NCBI RefSeq assembly: GCF_963676685.1
Contig: NC_092354.1
Location: 24,894,193-24,958,192 of the forward strand
Reading direction: 5' to 3'
DNA from: Mytilus edulis
Lineage: Eukaryota; Mollusca; Bivalvia; Mytilida; Mytilidae
Length of the DNA: 64,000 bases
Position 1 is the first letter of the stretch. The number at the start of each line of letters is the position of its first letter. Below are positions 20,211 through 29,779 of the stretch, piece by piece. A model generated the notes under the pieces. It was not told where the DNA came from. It was given only the letters and a program-made list of their open reading frames with translations, and made no database searches. The position numbers and the translations under genes are program-made.

Positions 20211-21659
20211 CTTAAAATATATAATAATATATATATATATATGCGATGGATACATCTGTTGTAGGGTTGTCACTGACTCAGACGTACTTATAAATATAAT
20301 TATTTTCTGTGACTGTATCTTACATTAATTTGTAGGATCCTTTACTATAGATAATTTAGCTGATCTGTAACAATAACATCTTCATGCCTTATATATCATG
20401 TACTGCAGTACGCCGCTAGATTAAAACTGACATGGAAAGGTAACACACGGCCAGCGAAAGCTCTTTATTTTGAGAGCCCAGGTGGTCGTGTGGTCTAGTG
20501 GGACGGCTGCAGTGCAGGCGATTTGGTGTCACGATATCACAGTAGCATGGGTTCGAATCCCGGCGAGGGAAGAACCAAAAATTTGCGAAAGCAAATTTAC
20601 AGATCTAACATTGTTGGGTTGATGTTTAGACGAGTTGTATATACATTATGTACACAGCCATGTATCACCATCATTGATGGCGATCCGATGGATACATCTG
20701 TTGTAGGGTTGTCACTGACTCAGACGTACTTATAAATATAATTATTTTCTGTGACTGTATCTTACATTAATTTGTAGGATCCTTTACTATAGATAATTTA
20801 GCTGATCTGTAACAATAACATCTTCATGCCTTATATATCATGTACTGCAGTACGCCGCTAGATTAAAACTGACGTGGAAAGGTAACACACGGCCAGCGAA
20901 AGCTCTTTATTTTGAGAGCCCAGGTGGTCGTGTGGTCTAGCGGGACGGCTGCAGTGCAGGCGATTTGGTGTCACGATATCACAGTAGCATGGGTTCGAAT
21001 CCCGGCGAGGGAAGAACCAAAAATTTGCGAAAGCAAATTTACAGATCTAACATTGTTGGGTTGATGTTTAGACGAGTTGTATATACATTATGTACACAGC
21101 CATGTATCACCATCATTGATGGCGATCCGATGGATACATCTGTTGTAGGGTTGTCACTGACTCAGACGTACTTATAAATATAATTATTTTCTGTGACTGT
21201 ATCTTACATTAATTTGTAGGATCCTTTACTATAGATAATTTAGCTGATCTGTAACAATAACATCTTCATGCCTTATATATCATGTACTGCAGTACGCCGC
21301 TAGATTAAAACTGACGTGGAAAGGTAACACACGGCCAGCGAAAGCTCTTTATTTTGAGAGCCCAGGTGGTCGTGTGGTCTAGCGGGACGGCTGCAGTGCA
21401 GGCGATTTGGTGTCACGATATCACAGTAGCATGGGTTCGAATCCCGGCGAGGGAAGAACCAAAAATTTGCGAAAGCAAATTTACAGATCTAACATTGTTG
21501 GGTTGATGTTTAGACGAGTTGTATATATATAATATATATAATATATAATGTATATATATATGTGTGTATATATAATATATAAATAATATATTTTATAAAC
21601 ATATTAATATTGCCGCCGCCGCCGCCACCACCGTTTCGTCTCATACATTTACCACTCAC
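20211..21659 (-). other. 1.45-kb intron-like interval in PolB, filled with SINEs
   Basis: Minus-strand donor TTAG|gtgagtgg and acceptor atattttaag|GTGG; joining the flanks keeps the PolB frame (phase 1). It contains the triple SINE array, a TA-rich microsatellite and a short gcc-repeat. Either the SINEs grew inside an existing intron or an insertion became spliceable; the sequence alone does not decide. Confidence 0.6.
20241..21530 (+). repeat. Three tandem tRNA-derived SINE units, 442-bp period
   Basis: Each unit has a tRNA-like head with box A TGGTCTAGTGG (20491, 20933, 21375) and box B GGTTCGAATCC (20550, 20992, 21434). A body with 'cagatctaacattgttggg' and 'gcgatccgatggatac' follows. The long spacing between boxes suggests a tRNA with a long variable arm (Leu/Ser type). 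Units are almost identical, with single differences such as ctagtggg versus ctagcggg. SINE units normally insert singly, so this looks like recent tandem amplification. Confidence 0.85.
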
Positions 21660-22204
21660 CTAAGAATTCGTAAGCTGTCTTCTTTGGGAACTCCACGTAA
21701 CCGTCTAGTCTGTAGTTTGTTCCAGGTACTTTGTATTCACCTCTACCGTTCAAGGCGTGTTGTATGTGGAGTCGTTTTTCCTTACGTCTGCTGGTTTCCA
21801 TGATCCATTCCAACCACTGAATGGAAACTTTGCTAAAATTATCCCTTGCAACATAAGGGAGCTACCATTTGATTTTTATGGGGGGGCTAGGATGAAATTT
21901 GAAAAAAATAGGCAGGACAGGAGTTTTGAATAAAAAAAAAAGGCAGGATGAGACACTTGCAAAAAAAAAAAGTCAGGACGACAATTTAGGTAAAAAAAAG
22001 TCAGGATAAACCAAAAAAAAAAAGGCAGGATCGAACAGAGTGAAAAATAAAAAGGCAGGACAGAGATTACAGCTAAAAAAAAATGCAGGACAAAATTTTT
22101 CATCCTAGCCCCCCCATAAAAATCAAATGGTAGCTCCCTAACCTTCTGATGGGACGACAGCAATCGGACTTTTGACAAATGTCGTTTTCTCTACTTTGTA
22201 TGTA
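21660..22204 (-). pseudogene. polB: PolB exon pieces around two MITEs
   Basis: Coding pieces are 22142-22204 (KVEKTTFVKSPIAVVPSE) and 21660-21856 (SKVSIQWLEWIMETSRRKEK ... HALNGRGEYKVPGTNYRLDG ... TAYEFL). They match the conserved WLEW...HALNG...DGY...YEF segment of Polinton polymerases. The MITE at 21857-22138 sits between them. With it and one TTA copy set aside the reading frame runs on without loss. The piece ends at the donor of the large intron. Confidence 0.8.
21857..22138. mobile_element. 282-bp MITE with 41-bp TIRs and TAA duplication
   Basis: Terminal inverted repeats start gggagctaccatttgattttt and agree over about 41 bp. They are flanked by TAA on both sides (21854-21856 and 22139-22141). 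A three-base TWA duplication is typical of PIF/Harbinger elements. The inside consists of repeated poly-A plus 'ggcagga' units. It has no coding capacity. It interrupts the polymerase gene and introduces an immediate stop. Confidence 0.85.
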
Positions 22205-22404
22205 CTGTGAATTCATTATAATTCGTTGGATACCAATTTTCGTGGGTACAAGTGAACCACGAATTCAAATGTTCAACGAATATGATATTTTCTATAGACT
22301 TTGTATACAGAGATTGACAAAACCACGAAATCAAATATCCACGAATATGCAAGTTTTCAGCAATCCACGAAAATTGGTACCCACGAAAATAAATGAATCC
22401 ACAG
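22205..22404. mobile_element. 200-bp palindromic MITE with TA duplication
   Basis: Ends are ctgtgaattcatt and the inverse aatgaatccacag, flanked by TA (22203-22204 and 22405-22406). Large internal inverted segments ('accaattttcgtgggtac' and its complement) make it nearly palindromic. TA duplication points to a Tc1/mariner-type MITE. It interrupts the polymerase gene in frame-neutral fashion once one TA is discounted. Confidence 0.8.
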
Positions 22405-22406
22405 TA

Positions 22407-23313
22407 TCCGAAGAATGTAAAGCTTTTTCGGTTACCCATTCACCACGGGGCAAACGTACAAGAAATTCACCACTTTCCTGTTTCGATGGACACTTCAGAG
22501 TCTCGTTATTCGACAAATTTGTCAAAACAGTTTCTTATTCTTCTTCCAGAAACAATTGTCTGTAGATCGCCTGACAGGCAGAGGCAATCGTGACGTAATC
22601 GTATGGATCTATGCCTTCGGTAATTTTTTCGTTGCTAACCGAAGTAACTTCCATCATGATTTTTCGAAACTGCATGCATCCACGTTTTAAAATGTCTACG
22701 TCCGATACACAGTACTTGTACATCTCTGACTGAAAATCAAATGTTTTGCTTGTTGCTATTGTACCATTTCCAAAATGTGTTGGCTTCTTCTTCGCCCATG
22801 TATTCGATTCCGTAATAGTATGCCTCTGGTTGTGGCCCTTTATAAGACTGGTTTTCTTTCGTGTTGAACAGATGTGGAAAGTAACCTTTTTGTAATTCCT
22901 GTAAACCGAAACACTTGGGAATTTTCAGGTCTAAATTCTTTGACACATGCATATATACTATCTTCGAACCGTTAAAAATAATTTTATTGGGTTTTACGCT
23001 GTGGTGTTCTATCAGGGCATTCAATAAGGGATAGTTGTCAAAACCTTTCGCATTGTGTGCTATGAGTACCGTGTTTTTGTAATGCGGCGTCATAATCTGG
23101 GAACAAAATTCGTATGGAACGTCTTCGCCTTTAAACACCCTTTGTCTGTAACCGCAACTGCTTTCGCATGGAAGTGTCGTAGTATTCTTTTTGAAAATTC
23201 TACACTTATCACAGCGACTTCCACAAGTGTTACATTTTGAATCCGCGGTTAATTCTACATTTTCACAAATGACGCATGTGGACTGTAAAACCGCATAATT
23301 CACCTTGTGTTCC
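22407..23313 (-). pseudogene. polB: PolB exonuclease segment (ExoII, ExoIII)
   Basis: Begins at the LINE 3' junction with HKVNYAVLQSTCVICENVEL. A Cys-rich region follows (CNTCGSRCDKC), then ExoII at VLIAHNAKGFDNYPLL and a YYYGIEYMGEEEANTFWKW block. A one-base gain in an A-run near 22742 shifts the frame. It resumes with DFQSEMYKYCVSDVDIL (ExoIII) and ACQAIYRQLFLEEE. A TAA at 22535-22537 follows and the frame then reads on to the MITE at 22404. The Asp and Tyr of the exonuclease motifs are kept. Confidence 0.85.
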
Positions 23314-23334
23314 TTGAAACTTGAAACTTGAAAC
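23314..23334 (-). repeat. LINE 3' microsatellite tail
   Basis: Three perfect copies of TTGAAAC (GTTTCAA on the coding strand) mark the 3' end of the LINE in place of poly-A, as in CR1/L2-like elements. Confidence 0.8.
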
Positions 23335-23490
23335 TTTTTATTTCTCAAGACCCCATCAGGGGTATGTGAATATAAACAATAATAACAAACAATAACATAT
23401 ATACAAAATAATGAGATCATAGAATGACATGGTTACATATTCAATGTAAATAAAGTACATGATTTAAGGAATTTGCAGTGGAAGGCAAAT

Positions 23491-26400
23491 CTAATTTATA
23501 ACAGACAGAACAATTTTACAAAATTTGGCAAGTTTGACAATTAAATTGTAGTCATCAGAACAAAAAAGTTCACAATATTTTATAGCATTTGGCTTTTTAT
23601 ACACATTACAGGGCAAAAGCCTTTTTCTTTCATTTGAAAAAAAAGTACATTTAAATAGATAATGAAATTCATCACCAATTTCACATAAATTGCATAAATC
23701 ACAAATGCGATCATCACGTTCAACACCCCAAAAACGACCTTGTTCTATTGGCAATTTATGGTTCATACATCTGAAATTACAATATGCCTTTCGAAGATCA
23801 TATGGTAGATCAACAATATATCTTTCAAAATTATGAATGGTTTTGAAAATTCTATAATTTAAACATTTAGCTGAATCATAAACAGTAGTAACCCATGTTT
23901 GTTTGAACTGATCACAGAGACATTGTTTGACTAGATTTGATATGACTACATTTTTTGGTACACTCTGTGACAGCCAGTACTCTGAGAGACCACAATTATT
24001 AAGGGTTTTTTCAATACAAACAATCCATTTAGAATGGAAAAAATTCTTGATATGCATGTTATATAATAACTTGTACAAAGTAGCAGCAATTTTATCTTGC
24101 TTATTACAAATAATTCTTTTCCAGAATGCAACCATTCTACTTTTGATAAAAATATCAATAGGAAATCTTCCTAGTTCACCATACATGATACAATTTGGTG
24201 TACATTTCTTCAGACTTAGTATATATTTATAAAATTGCAGACAAAATGATTCTAGTATACTGTTATTAGTAGAACCCCAAATCTCACAACCATACATTAA
24301 TATAGGTAAAACCATTACATCAAACATCTCAAGCTGTATATCAATAGGTAAATTTAGTTTTCTACTTTTTTTCATTATACTAAACATAGCCTTTCTAGCT
24401 TGACAAACTAATCTTTCTTTATTTTTACAAAATGAACCATTTGAAGCAAAAATTATTCCAAGATATGTAAAATCATCAACAATATCTATATTTTGACCAT
24501 CATAAGTGAAAGCAAGGTTATTATTCAGTTCAAAAGTACGTTTTCTAAAAATTACTATCTTAGTCTTAGCAACATTTACTTCTAATTTCCAACATTTGCA
24601 ATACAAATACATGGCATTCAAGGCAGCTTGTAATTCAGATTCAGACTCTGCTAGAATTACAGTGTCATCAGCATATAGTAATAGATACAATCTAAAATAT
24701 ACAGCAATTTCATCATTATCAAGAAAAATATGAGCAGCATTGTAAACATTTGACAAACCTTCATAAGAATGTGACAAAAATTCAACTAGATCATTTAAAA
24801 ACAATGAAAATAGTACAGGAGACAAATTTTCTCCTTGGCGTACGCCAACATTGCTAAAAAAGAAACTTGAGGTGTTACAACCTAATCGTACACAAGATTT
24901 GGCATTTTTATACATACTGTGAATAACTTTAAACATTTTACCATCAATACATTGTTGTAGTAACTTGTGCCATAATGCACATCTATCCACCGAGTCAAAG
25001 GCTTTCCGGTAGTCAACAAAAGCACAAAATAAAGGTTTGTTACATCGCAAGTAAAGATCAATTAGACAGTTCATATTAAAAATGTGATCAGTAGTACCAT
25101 AATGCTTTCTAAAGCCTGCTTGCTCTTCGCAGAGAACATTAAAATTATCTAAATAACAATTAAGCCTATTATTCAGCACACATGTGAATAATTTACCAAA
25201 ACAGCTAAGAACCGTAATGCCCCTGTAGTTATCAGGATTTGCAGGGTCTCCTTTACATTTATATATTGGTACAATAATACCTTCAGACCATGAGTCTGGT
25301 ATACAACCAGATTCAAAAACAATATTAAACAAAGCAATAAAAACTGGTAACATTTTATCAGCAGAATGCTTCAAAAATTCATTAATAATCAAATCATTTC
25401 CACAGGCTTTATTATTTTTCAACCCTTTAATAGCCTGTCTCACTTCATTTTCTGAAATAGCTCTATTCACTTCAGTATTTAAACTAGTAATATTATCAAC
25501 ATCAATATTTTCAAATGTATCATCATTTTCATCTTGAGCAGAGTTCAATTTCTTAAAATGATTATAAAAACAATCAAGAGACACTTTATTGACAATATTC
25601 TGTTTAGTCTGAGAGCTACATGCTCTGTTCAGTAAGTTCCAGTATGATTTACAATCATTTTGTCTAAGATTTTTTAACTTCTTAATGAAATTCTTATTAT
25701 ACAATCTATATTGATTACATAAAACCTTTTTGTACTCTTTACTACACACTGTTAAATTTGTCTTGCTTTCAGCAGTTTTAACTCTCCAGTTATAATTTTT
25801 TGCTCTATGATACAATTTGCGTTTTTCAGCACATTCTCTATTGAACCATGGTTTCTTAACCTTTCTTTTTTTTAAAGAATTATCAACCTTTCTAATGACC
25901 TTTTTTTCCAATAACAAATCACATTTTGAGGCAGCTTGTAAAATTAAAGAATTACATTCATCAACTATTGAATTAACAACAATATTATCTATCAGATCAG
26001 TATCTATTTCTTCAAGTTTAACAACAATTGAGTGAATAACAGCTTCATCAATACAATCATTAAATTCATGATATTTGTCATTTTCCCACTTACATTTAGT
26101 AACAACAGAGGAATCATCAATATCAACATTTATATTTTCAACAACAGGCATACATGTATCTTTACTTGACATTTCAATATAAATTGCATTATGCACATCA
26201 CCTATTAGCATTGGATCATAAGGAAGAATTTCAAAATCTAAAATATTTGTAAACAATTCAGGAGACATAATACAATAGTCAACAACAGTCGATTCTTTAC
26301 AAGTAAGTGCCCCAATATTTTTATCTTTGAACAATCTGCCATTTGCAATCAATAAATTTAAGTCTTTGCATAACAATAATAATCTATTTCCATAATTATC

Positions 26401-27174
26401 TACAGATTTATCCAGACTAGAACGTTTTTTACAAATACCTAATGCATCTAAGTCTACAAAGTCAAAATTCTGCTTAATCTCCTTGTCAAGTTGAGCTGAT
26501 TCACTAACATAGTGATTCATTTCAACAAAGTCATCTTTCTTTCCGGTATGCGCGTTAAAGTCGCCAAGAAGGCAGACTTTACAGTTTTTGTCGACTGCAT
26601 ACTTTAAAAGTTCAGTTTCTATAACATCGAAAATGTCAATAGAGCTATAGTCACTTCTCTCAGGTGGTATATAACATGCACCAAATAAAACAGGTTCATA
26701 TAAAATATTATTAACAATAAACCACAATGCATTTTCACTAGAACATTCAAGAACTTCAATATTTGAATATAAAAACTCTTTAACAAAGACCACTATGCCA
26801 CCAGATTTATGCTTTGCACCTTTTCTATTTAAAGGTGGTAATTTAACAAAATTTGAGAACTCAACCTCGTCTAGGTTGTCAAGCTTTGACTCACAAAAAC
26901 ACAATATATCATAATCTGCACATTTTTCTTCCAAATCTGGGAATTTTAATTTCGAAATGATACCACACACATTTAGAGAATATATTTTGATTGATCTTGG
27001 ATTAGCATCCTGATTTAAAACACTTTCATTGCTGGATTCATCACTTATTAATGTGACATAACTATCTAAACTCGCATCCTCACGCACAAGCGAATTTCCA
27101 TTTTTAGATAAATTTTCATTTTTGGATGAAACACTTAACAAACACGATTTGTTGAAACTTGAACTATATGACAC
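23491..27174 (-). CDS. LINE ORF2: APE endonuclease and reverse transcriptase
   Basis: 1,227 codons, open from end to end. The N-terminal AP-type endonuclease has SLNVCGI, the catalytic Glu in LCFCESKLD, LLGDFNAHTG, VVDYCIMS and a His in GDVHNAIYIEM. The central reverse transcriptase has YRGITVLSCFGKLF, AGFRKHYGTTDHI, AFVDYRKAFDSVD, VRQGENLSPVLFSLFLNDL and the active-site YADDTVILAES. The C-terminal end has a zinc-knuckle-like CDLCNLCEIGDEFHYLFKC. It nicks target DNA and copies the element RNA in place. It starts 21 bp after ORF1, a spacing suited to reinitiation. Family: CR1/L2/Jockey group; a finer assignment needs a tree. Confidence 0.92.
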   Translation of the reverse strand: MSYSSSFNKSCLLSVSSKNENLSKNGNSLVREDASLDSYVTLISDESSNESVLNQDANPRSIKIYSLNVCGIISKLKFPDLEEKCADYDILCFCESKLDNLDEVEFSNFVKLPPLNRKGAKHKSGGIVVFVKEFLYSNIEVLECSSENALWFIVNNILYEPVLFGACYIPPERSDYSSIDIFDVIETELLKYAVDKNCKVCLLGDFNAHTGKKDDFVEMNHYVSESAQLDKEIKQNFDFVDLDALGICKKRSSLDKSVDNYGNRLLLLCKDLNLLIANGRLFKDKNIGALTCKESTVVDYCIMSPELFTNILDFEILPYDPMLIGDVHNAIYIEMSSKDTCMPVVENINVDIDDSSVVTKCKWENDKYHEFNDCIDEAVIHSIVVKLEEIDTDLIDNIVVNSIVDECNSLILQAASKCDLLLEKKVIRKVDNSLKKRKVKKPWFNRECAEKRKLYHRAKNYNWRVKTAESKTNLTVCSKEYKKVLCNQYRLYNKNFIKKLKNLRQNDCKSYWNLLNRACSSQTKQNIVNKVSLDCFYNHFKKLNSAQDENDDTFENIDVDNITSLNTEVNRAISENEVRQAIKGLKNNKACGNDLIINEFLKHSADKMLPVFIALFNIVFESGCIPDSWSEGIIVPIYKCKGDPANPDNYRGITVLSCFGKLFTCVLNNRLNCYLDNFNVLCEEQAGFRKHYGTTDHIFNMNCLIDLYLRCNKPLFCAFVDYRKAFDSVDRCALWHKLLQQCIDGKMFKVIHSMYKNAKSCVRLGCNTSSFFFSNVGVRQGENLSPVLFSLFLNDLVEFLSHSYEGLSNVYNAAHIFLDNDEIAVYFRLYLLLYADDTVILAESESELQAALNAMYLYCKCWKLEVNVAKTKIVIFRKRTFELNNNLAFTYDGQNIDIVDDFTYLGIIFASNGSFCKNKERLVCQARKAMFSIMKKSRKLNLPIDIQLEMFDVMVLPILMYGCEIWGSTNNSILESFCLQFYKYILSLKKCTPNCIMYGELGRFPIDIFIKSRMVAFWKRIICNKQDKIAATLYKLLYNMHIKNFFHSKWIVCIEKTLNNCGLSEYWLSQSVPKNVVISNLVKQCLCDQFKQTWVTTVYDSAKCLNYRIFKTIHNFERYIVDLPYDLRKAYCNFRCMNHKLPIEQGRFWGVERDDRICDLCNLCEIGDEFHYLFKCTFFSNERKRLLPCNVYKKPNAIKYCELFCSDDYNLIVKLAKFCKIVLSVIN

Positions 27175-27195
27175 ATTTCGCCTTCCATACGATCC

Positions 27196-27990
27196 CTATA
27201 GGTTAGGTAAACCCAATTCTCCATAGTCGACGTCATCCTCACCAAGATTAAAGAGATCATCAGGGTTCTCCACTGTGAATTTTTTCCCATCTTTCATTAT
27301 GCACTGAACTTTGCCATCCCTCGTAAAGGCTGCTTTTACGTTTTCTAATTTCTTAACATACTGCAGTAATTTCATTCTTAGCAAAGTCAGATCTTCATTT
27401 ATGTATACCTTACTCAAACTAGCGTCATCTTTGAGTTTCTTTTTGTTTGTGAAAATTTTAAATTTCAGGTCCCTCGTAACGAATCTAACAAGCATTTGAC
27501 GCGGCTTCTTTTTCGGGTCACCAACTCGATGGCATGCAACAATGTCCTCTTTTTTTACATCTACTTCAATTTTTTCACATAATTGTCTGAAAATAGTGAA
27601 GTCATCAGTTCCTTCTACTTCCTGTAATCCCGATATACGTATATTTTCTTTACGGCTATATTGGTTTAGTTTATCAATTTCATAACTATTTCTTCTGACA
27701 ACAGAACTAATGTTCTTTATACTACTTTCATGCGTACGTACATATTTTCCAACTATGTTAGATGATATTACATTTACGGCCGGTAATAATAGATTTACAA
27801 CTTTTATTGCCGTTTGATCAGATTCATTTAAACCACTTACATTTTGTGCAGAGGTTCTCAAATTTTCAATCAATCCCGTAACCGGATCACCATTTCCCTC
27901 CTCGATGTCCGAACATGCATCTGCAAACACTGCGCACAAGTCATTAAAAGTTTTCATTTTGGCCTTCCCGTTTTTTGGCGGTTGAGGCAT
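27196..27990 (-). CDS. LINE ORF1: coiled-coil and RRM-like RNA-binding protein
   Basis: 264 codons. A helical stretch around 75-120 is probably a coiled coil for trimerisation. An L1-like RRM domain follows: NIRISGLQEVEG, DIVACHRVGDP and RQMLVRFVTRDLKFKIF. A C-terminal domain with YINEDLTLLRMKLLQYVKKL comes next. It would coat LINE RNA as a chaperone. The frame is open. The start Met at 27990 follows a ~170-bp leader. Confidence 0.85.
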   Translation of the reverse strand: MPQPPKNGKAKMKTFNDLCAVFADACSDIEEGNGDPVTGLIENLRTSAQNVSGLNESDQTAIKVVNLLLPAVNVISSNIVGKYVRTHESSIKNISSVVRRNSYEIDKLNQYSRKENIRISGLQEVEGTDDFTIFRQLCEKIEVDVKKEDIVACHRVGDPKKKPRQMLVRFVTRDLKFKIFTNKKKLKDDASLSKVYINEDLTLLRMKLLQYVKKLENVKAAFTRDGKVQCIMKDGKKFTVENPDDLFNLGEDDVDYGELGLPNL

Positions 27991-28163
27991 TTTGACACTT
28001 TAAGTCCACAGAACCACTTTTTATGACTGTCCTCTCACTGAAAAAAGTCTCTCATCAGTCTATTAATATCCATATCGTCCGATTTTGACAGTGTAATTAA
28101 TCTGATAGTATCGATGTCGCCGATTTTGGCAGATTATTTTCAGATAAATTTCATTTTCACTCC

Positions 28164-29779
28164 ATGCTCTCATTACCGGAAGTCGTGTTCGCTAATCCGC
28201 ACCATGACTGGTTACAGTTTTCACAAATTTTACACGTCTTACATCTTTCATCTGATGAACATTTTTTTAGACAGGGTCGGCTAGGTACATGACCGTCCTT
28301 GCATTGATTATTATAACTGCATGTAATCCGATGACAATGGGTACACTCTTTACATTTCCTACATCTATCTCTGTCCGTGCATGATTTCCCACACGGAACG
28401 TTAGGTGCATACCCTTCTTCGCACGACATCTTTTCGTTTTGGGTTGTTTCGAAATCGTAAAAAAAGTATTTTCTCGGTTCTTTCTTCGTCGTATCTTTTA
28501 ATGTCTTACGTTGATAACACCAATGTGTACCTATGTGATATTCGAAACAGTTTTTACATCGCCACTCACCGCATGTATGTTGTTCAGGTGAGCGTTTCTG
28601 TCGACACAGAATCTTACGACAGTTTTTACACTGGTAAAATCTTTCGCACATCGTTTTGCTATTTTCATTGTCCCTTCTAGACGTTTTGGTATTGTGTCTG
28701 TCATAACAGTCCTGGCTGCGACATGTTTGGTTGCATTGAGAGCAAAGAACAGTATGATTACTAACGCGACACGAATTGCTACCACATACGGCACATGTGT
28801 CAACGCAAGAGTGTTTTCCTTTATTTTTGTAAGGTTTTAAGCAAGATTCGCAAAAATACCCATAGCCAAAAAAACCATTTATACTTCCTATACCTTGAAA
28901 ATGGCCCGTTCCATCGGCATTTTCTATCAGATACAAGTAAATATTTTTACGCTGTACTTTGGTACTGACTCGACAAAACTTGTTGCCCAATCTGGCAGAA
29001 AGTACCAAAATATTAACATCTAATACATTTTCAAAATGTTCGATATCTCTTATACTTAAAGCTTCGTCTGTTGAAAGATTGGCTTCTTTGCATAATGTTA
29101 TAGCCATTGTTTTACTGTAACTTGTATTCTTTAGAGCAGATGCACTCACGTGTTTGAAATAACTTTTAGTCGTCATTCCGTGTTTTATGACTTTTTGAAA
29201 AGTGTTCATGTCTTCGTCGTTTTTTGTTGTTTCCCTCCATTTTTCTAATGGTACAATTTTACAGAGTTTTAAAAAACATCTACCAATAGCCGTTGCCAGA
29301 CACATTTTATCTTCATTGCATACCTGTAAAATCGATTTTTTCAAAGCCAGGGAATTCGATGTCCCTTTCAGGCGAATTATTGGAAATCTCCCACTACCTC
29401 TAGGTACTGTTATATTTCCTATCGTGACATGCATTGACGTATCTAAAGGTAGGTTTTCCTCTGAATTCAGCACATTCTCGACAGCTTCCATTACTCTTTG
29501 TGAGTTTATGTTTGACCATTTATCTAAGGGTACAACGATGGAATTATTTAGTTCGGGATGAGAGATGATAACTCGTCCTAAATCGTTGTCATTGCCTTTG
29601 GCTTTGTTTAAAACATCATCAAACATGTTTTCCAATTCCTTTTTAAGATTACGTAGTTTTTTACCCTTCCACGTATCATTAAATTTTACTTTATACGTGG
29701 TCTCTTTTGCCAGATTTTTAGAGAATGTTTTTTGTCCGGATCTTCGAAATAAATAGGGGTTTTCTTCGGGTTCTGCGCC
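28164..29779 (-). pseudogene. polB: PolB N-terminal domain with ExoI and Cys-rich insert
   Basis: In the same frame as the zinc-finger region upstream and separated from it by one TAA. Recognisable parts: LFRRSGQKTFSKNLAKE, then NEDKMCLATAIGRCFLKLC and ENVLDVNILVLSARLG, then INGFFGYGYFCESCLKPY. A long Cys/His-rich region follows, and ExoI at RKYFFYDFETTQ. After ExoI come two tandem ~36-residue modules rich in Cys (CEEGYAPNVPCGKSC... and CKDGHVPSRPCLKKC...), placed before the LINE junction. I do not recall such modules in other Polinton polymerases. No break inside this piece. Confidence 0.82.

Larger units (their letters stand above)
23314..28160 (-). mobile_element. Full-length LINE inserted in PolB
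   Basis: 4.85 kb on the minus strand with 5' region, ORF1, ORF2 and a 3' microsatellite tail of three TTGAAAC units (plus-strand view, 23314-23334). Junctions share only TCC (23311-23313 and 28161-28163), a minimal target duplication. PolB reads on in frame across the junctions. Both ORFs are open, so the insertion is younger than most other damage. The APE endonuclease plus simple-repeat tail and short duplication fit a CR1/L2/Jockey-group LINE. Confidence 0.88.

Noticed and set aside
20481-21452. Three tRNA-like sequences with good A and B boxes
   Set aside because: They are heads of a longer repeated unit with a SINE body, do not fold into a proper cloverleaf by eye, and lie in tandem in an intron. 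Treated as SINE heads, not tRNA genes.
23927-26035. Reverse-strand open frames of 60-100 codons within the LINE
   Set aside because: Shadows of the 1,227-codon ORF2, which has complete endonuclease and RT motifs.
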